In this document: in pieces, positions 4,509 through 5,749 of the stretch | Layout: every line of letters begins with the position of its first letter | How positions within the stretch are numbered: position 1 is the first letter of the stretch | Source of the DNA: Thermaceae bacterium | GTDB taxonomy: Bacteria > Deinococcota > Deinococci > Deinococcales > Marinithermaceae | Length of the DNA: 5,749 nt | Assembly: GCA_027023345.1 (NCBI GenBank) | Contig: JALVVO010000278.1 | Location: forward strand, 1 to 5,749 | Direction: 5' to 3' | Translations under genes and position numbers: made by a program | Notes under the pieces: generated by a model | The model's database searches: none | Told to the model about the DNA's origin: nothing | What the model saw: only the letters and a program-made list of their open reading frames with translations

Positions 4509-5749
4509 GGCACCACCTCGATCTGCTTGGGGCTCTTGACCACGATCTCGGGCCGGCCCCGGAAGGCGCGCACCCGGCCGGTCACCCGGACGAGGCGGCC
4601 GACGTAGCCGTCGAGGGCGAAGCGGCGGGCCTCGGCCTTCGGGATCACCACCACGAAACGCTCTTCGGGGTCGAAGAGGAGCCGGTAGACCCCGCCCGCG
4701 TCCCGGACGCCGATCACCCGGCCCTCGACCTGGATCGTCTGGCCCAGGTAGCGCCCCGCCTCGTACCAGGGTACCGGGCCCCGGGGAGGCCGGAGGGCGG
4801 GCCTGGCCCGCGCCCAGTCCGCCTCCATCGTCGCGCGGAGCCGTTCGAGCGCTGGTCCCCCCTCGAGCACCGCGCCGAGCTCGCGGTTCGCGGTGAGGGC
4901 GGTGGGGGTGAAGTTCTGCGAGCCGAGGAAAGCCCGCCTCCCGTCCACCAGCATGGCCTTGGCGTGGACCTTCAGCCCCTCGAGGTAGCGGACCTCGGCG
5001 CCCTCCTCGGCGAGCCTTTTCGCCATGCGGCCGAAGTAGTTGCTCTCCCGCGCGCTCGCCGAGCCCAGGACGCGCACCCGCACGCCCCGGTCCATGGCGT
5101 CGAGCAGCGCGTTGAAAACGTCTTCGTCGGTGAGGCCGTTTTGCTCGATGAGGAGGTCCCTTTGGGCCGCAGCGATGAGCTCGAGCACCCTCCGCTTCGC
5201 GTTCCCCTCCCAAAAGGGGCGGAAGACCGAGTAGACCCGCTCGGGGCTCCAGACGAGCTTGGCGTCGTCGAGGGCGAGCGCCCTCGCCTCCCAGTCGGCC
5301 TCGAAGACCTTCTTGAACTCGGCCACCCAGTCCTCGCGGTCCGTGACCAGACTGTATTCCCGGTTCTTCGAAAACGACGAACGGGTCCAGTTCCCGGTGG
5401 AGATCCAGAGCCGCCCGTCAGCCCGCATCGCCTTGATGTGGTAGTGGGCAAAGCGCAAGGGGCTCGAAAAACGCACCTCGACCCCGGCCTCCTTGAGCAC
5501 CTGGAGGACCCTCGGGTCCTGGGGCTCGCCGCCAGGCCGCTCGTCGAGGAGGACCCGCACCCGGACCCCCCGCCGCCTCGCCTCGGCGAGCGCCTCGGCG
5601 AGGTCGAGCCGGCCACGGGTCCAGAGGTAGAGGGCGAGGTCGAGCTCGCGCTTCGTGTGCTGAACGAGCGACCGGAGGTAGCCCGCCCCGTCGTCCGGGG
5701 CGACGTAGAGGCGGTCGGCGGCGAGGGCCAGCGCGAAGAAGAGGAAGAG
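4505..5749 (-). CDS. Exported PLD-like (double HKD) protein with C-terminal OB-fold-like domain, 5'-truncated by window edge
   Basis: The frame is open from the right edge to a TGA, with 414 residues visible. The first visible residues, LFLFFALALAA, are the hydrophobic core of a signal peptide with an Ala-x-Ala cleavage site after about residue 10, so the missing part is probably only the start codon and a short basic segment. Two phospholipase-D motifs follow: HIKAMRAD (His104, Lys106, Asp111) with STGNWT, and HAKAMLVD (His262, Lys264, Asp269) with GSQNFT. Each HxK(x4)D is intact, so the two halves can form one active site with phosphodiesterase chemistry. Residues about 331-414 form a separate domain (IQVEGRVIGV ... 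LVRVTGRVRAFRGRPEIVV) with the strand pattern of a nucleic-acid-binding OB fold. This combination suggests a periplasmic or secreted nuclease more than a lipase, but lipid or other phosphodiester substrates cannot be excluded. A GTG at 5560 is an internal codon, since a start there would remove the signal and the first PLD strands. Confidence 0.9.
   Translation of the reverse strand, partial: LFLFFALALAADRLYVAPDDGAGYLRSLVQHTKRELDLALYLWTRGRLDLAEALAEARRRGVRVRVLLDERPGGEPQDPRVLQVLKEAGVEVRFSSPLRFAHYHIKAMRADGRLWISTGNWTRSSFSKNREYSLVTDREDWVAEFKKVFEADWEARALALDDAKLVWSPERVYSVFRPFWEGNAKRRVLELIAAAQRDLLIEQNGLTDEDVFNALLDAMDRGVRVRVLGSASARESNYFGRMAKRLAEEGAEVRYLEGLKVHAKAMLVDGRRAFLGSQNFTPTALTANRELGAVLEGGPALERLRATMEADWARARPALRPPRGPVPWYEAGRYLGQTIQVEGRVIGVRDAGGVYRLLFDPEERFVVVIPKAEARRFALDGYVGRLVRVTGRVRAFRGRPEIVVKSPKQIEVVP

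Noticed and set aside
4509..5213. Extended 334-aa version of the small hypothetical gene running through the PLD gene in another frame.
   Set aside because: The upstream part is low-complexity Arg/Pro/Gly shadow sequence over the conserved HKD and OB regions. The GTG at 4508 has a good ribosome site and coupling overlap.

Overview
The window is a very GC-rich (roughly 70% by eye), almost fully coding stretch of bacterial chromosome. It holds six protein genes in three two-gene units and a single non-coding gap of 66 bp (1490-1555). Gene content, extreme C/G preference at third codon positions, tight ATGA/GTGA-type overlaps and likely leaderless promoters suggest a thermophilic Deinococcota bacterium of the Thermaceae (Thermus, Meiothermus, Oceanithermus or Marinithermus type). 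That placement is an inference from style and was not tested by search. I see no tRNA, rRNA, mobile element, CRISPR array or phage signature.

Left part (1-1489, minus strand): two tandem DegV-family (fatty-acid-binding, FakB-like) genes. The upstream one (641-1489) is complete at 282 aa. The downstream one (1-644) begins at a TTG that overlaps the first gene's stop by 2 nt, and it runs off the left edge after 214 codons. They look like diverged paralogues that both keep the lipid-binding residues visible here.

Centre (1490-4212, plus strand): a divergent promoter region, then serA (1556-3118; full-length type-1 phosphoglycerate dehydrogenase with catalytic, ASB and ACT domains). A class V PLP aminotransferase (3115-4212) overlaps serA by ATGA. 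Together they plausibly provide the first two steps of the phosphorylated serine pathway, 3-phosphoglycerate to phosphohydroxypyruvate to phosphoserine. The class V enzyme would stand in for canonical SerC, and the ACT domain would allow serine feedback.

Right part (4209-5749, minus strand): an exported double-HKD phospholipase-D-like protein with a C-terminal OB-fold-like domain (its first few residues lie past the right edge), followed through a GTGA overlap by a 99-aa protein of unknown function. This unit converges on the serine operon so tightly that the two stop codons overlap (4209-4212).

The items most worth a second look are the secreted PLD + OB protein with its unknown partner gene, and the compact divergent promoter region, where two opposing -35 elements and a 16-bp inverted repeat occupy the same bases.
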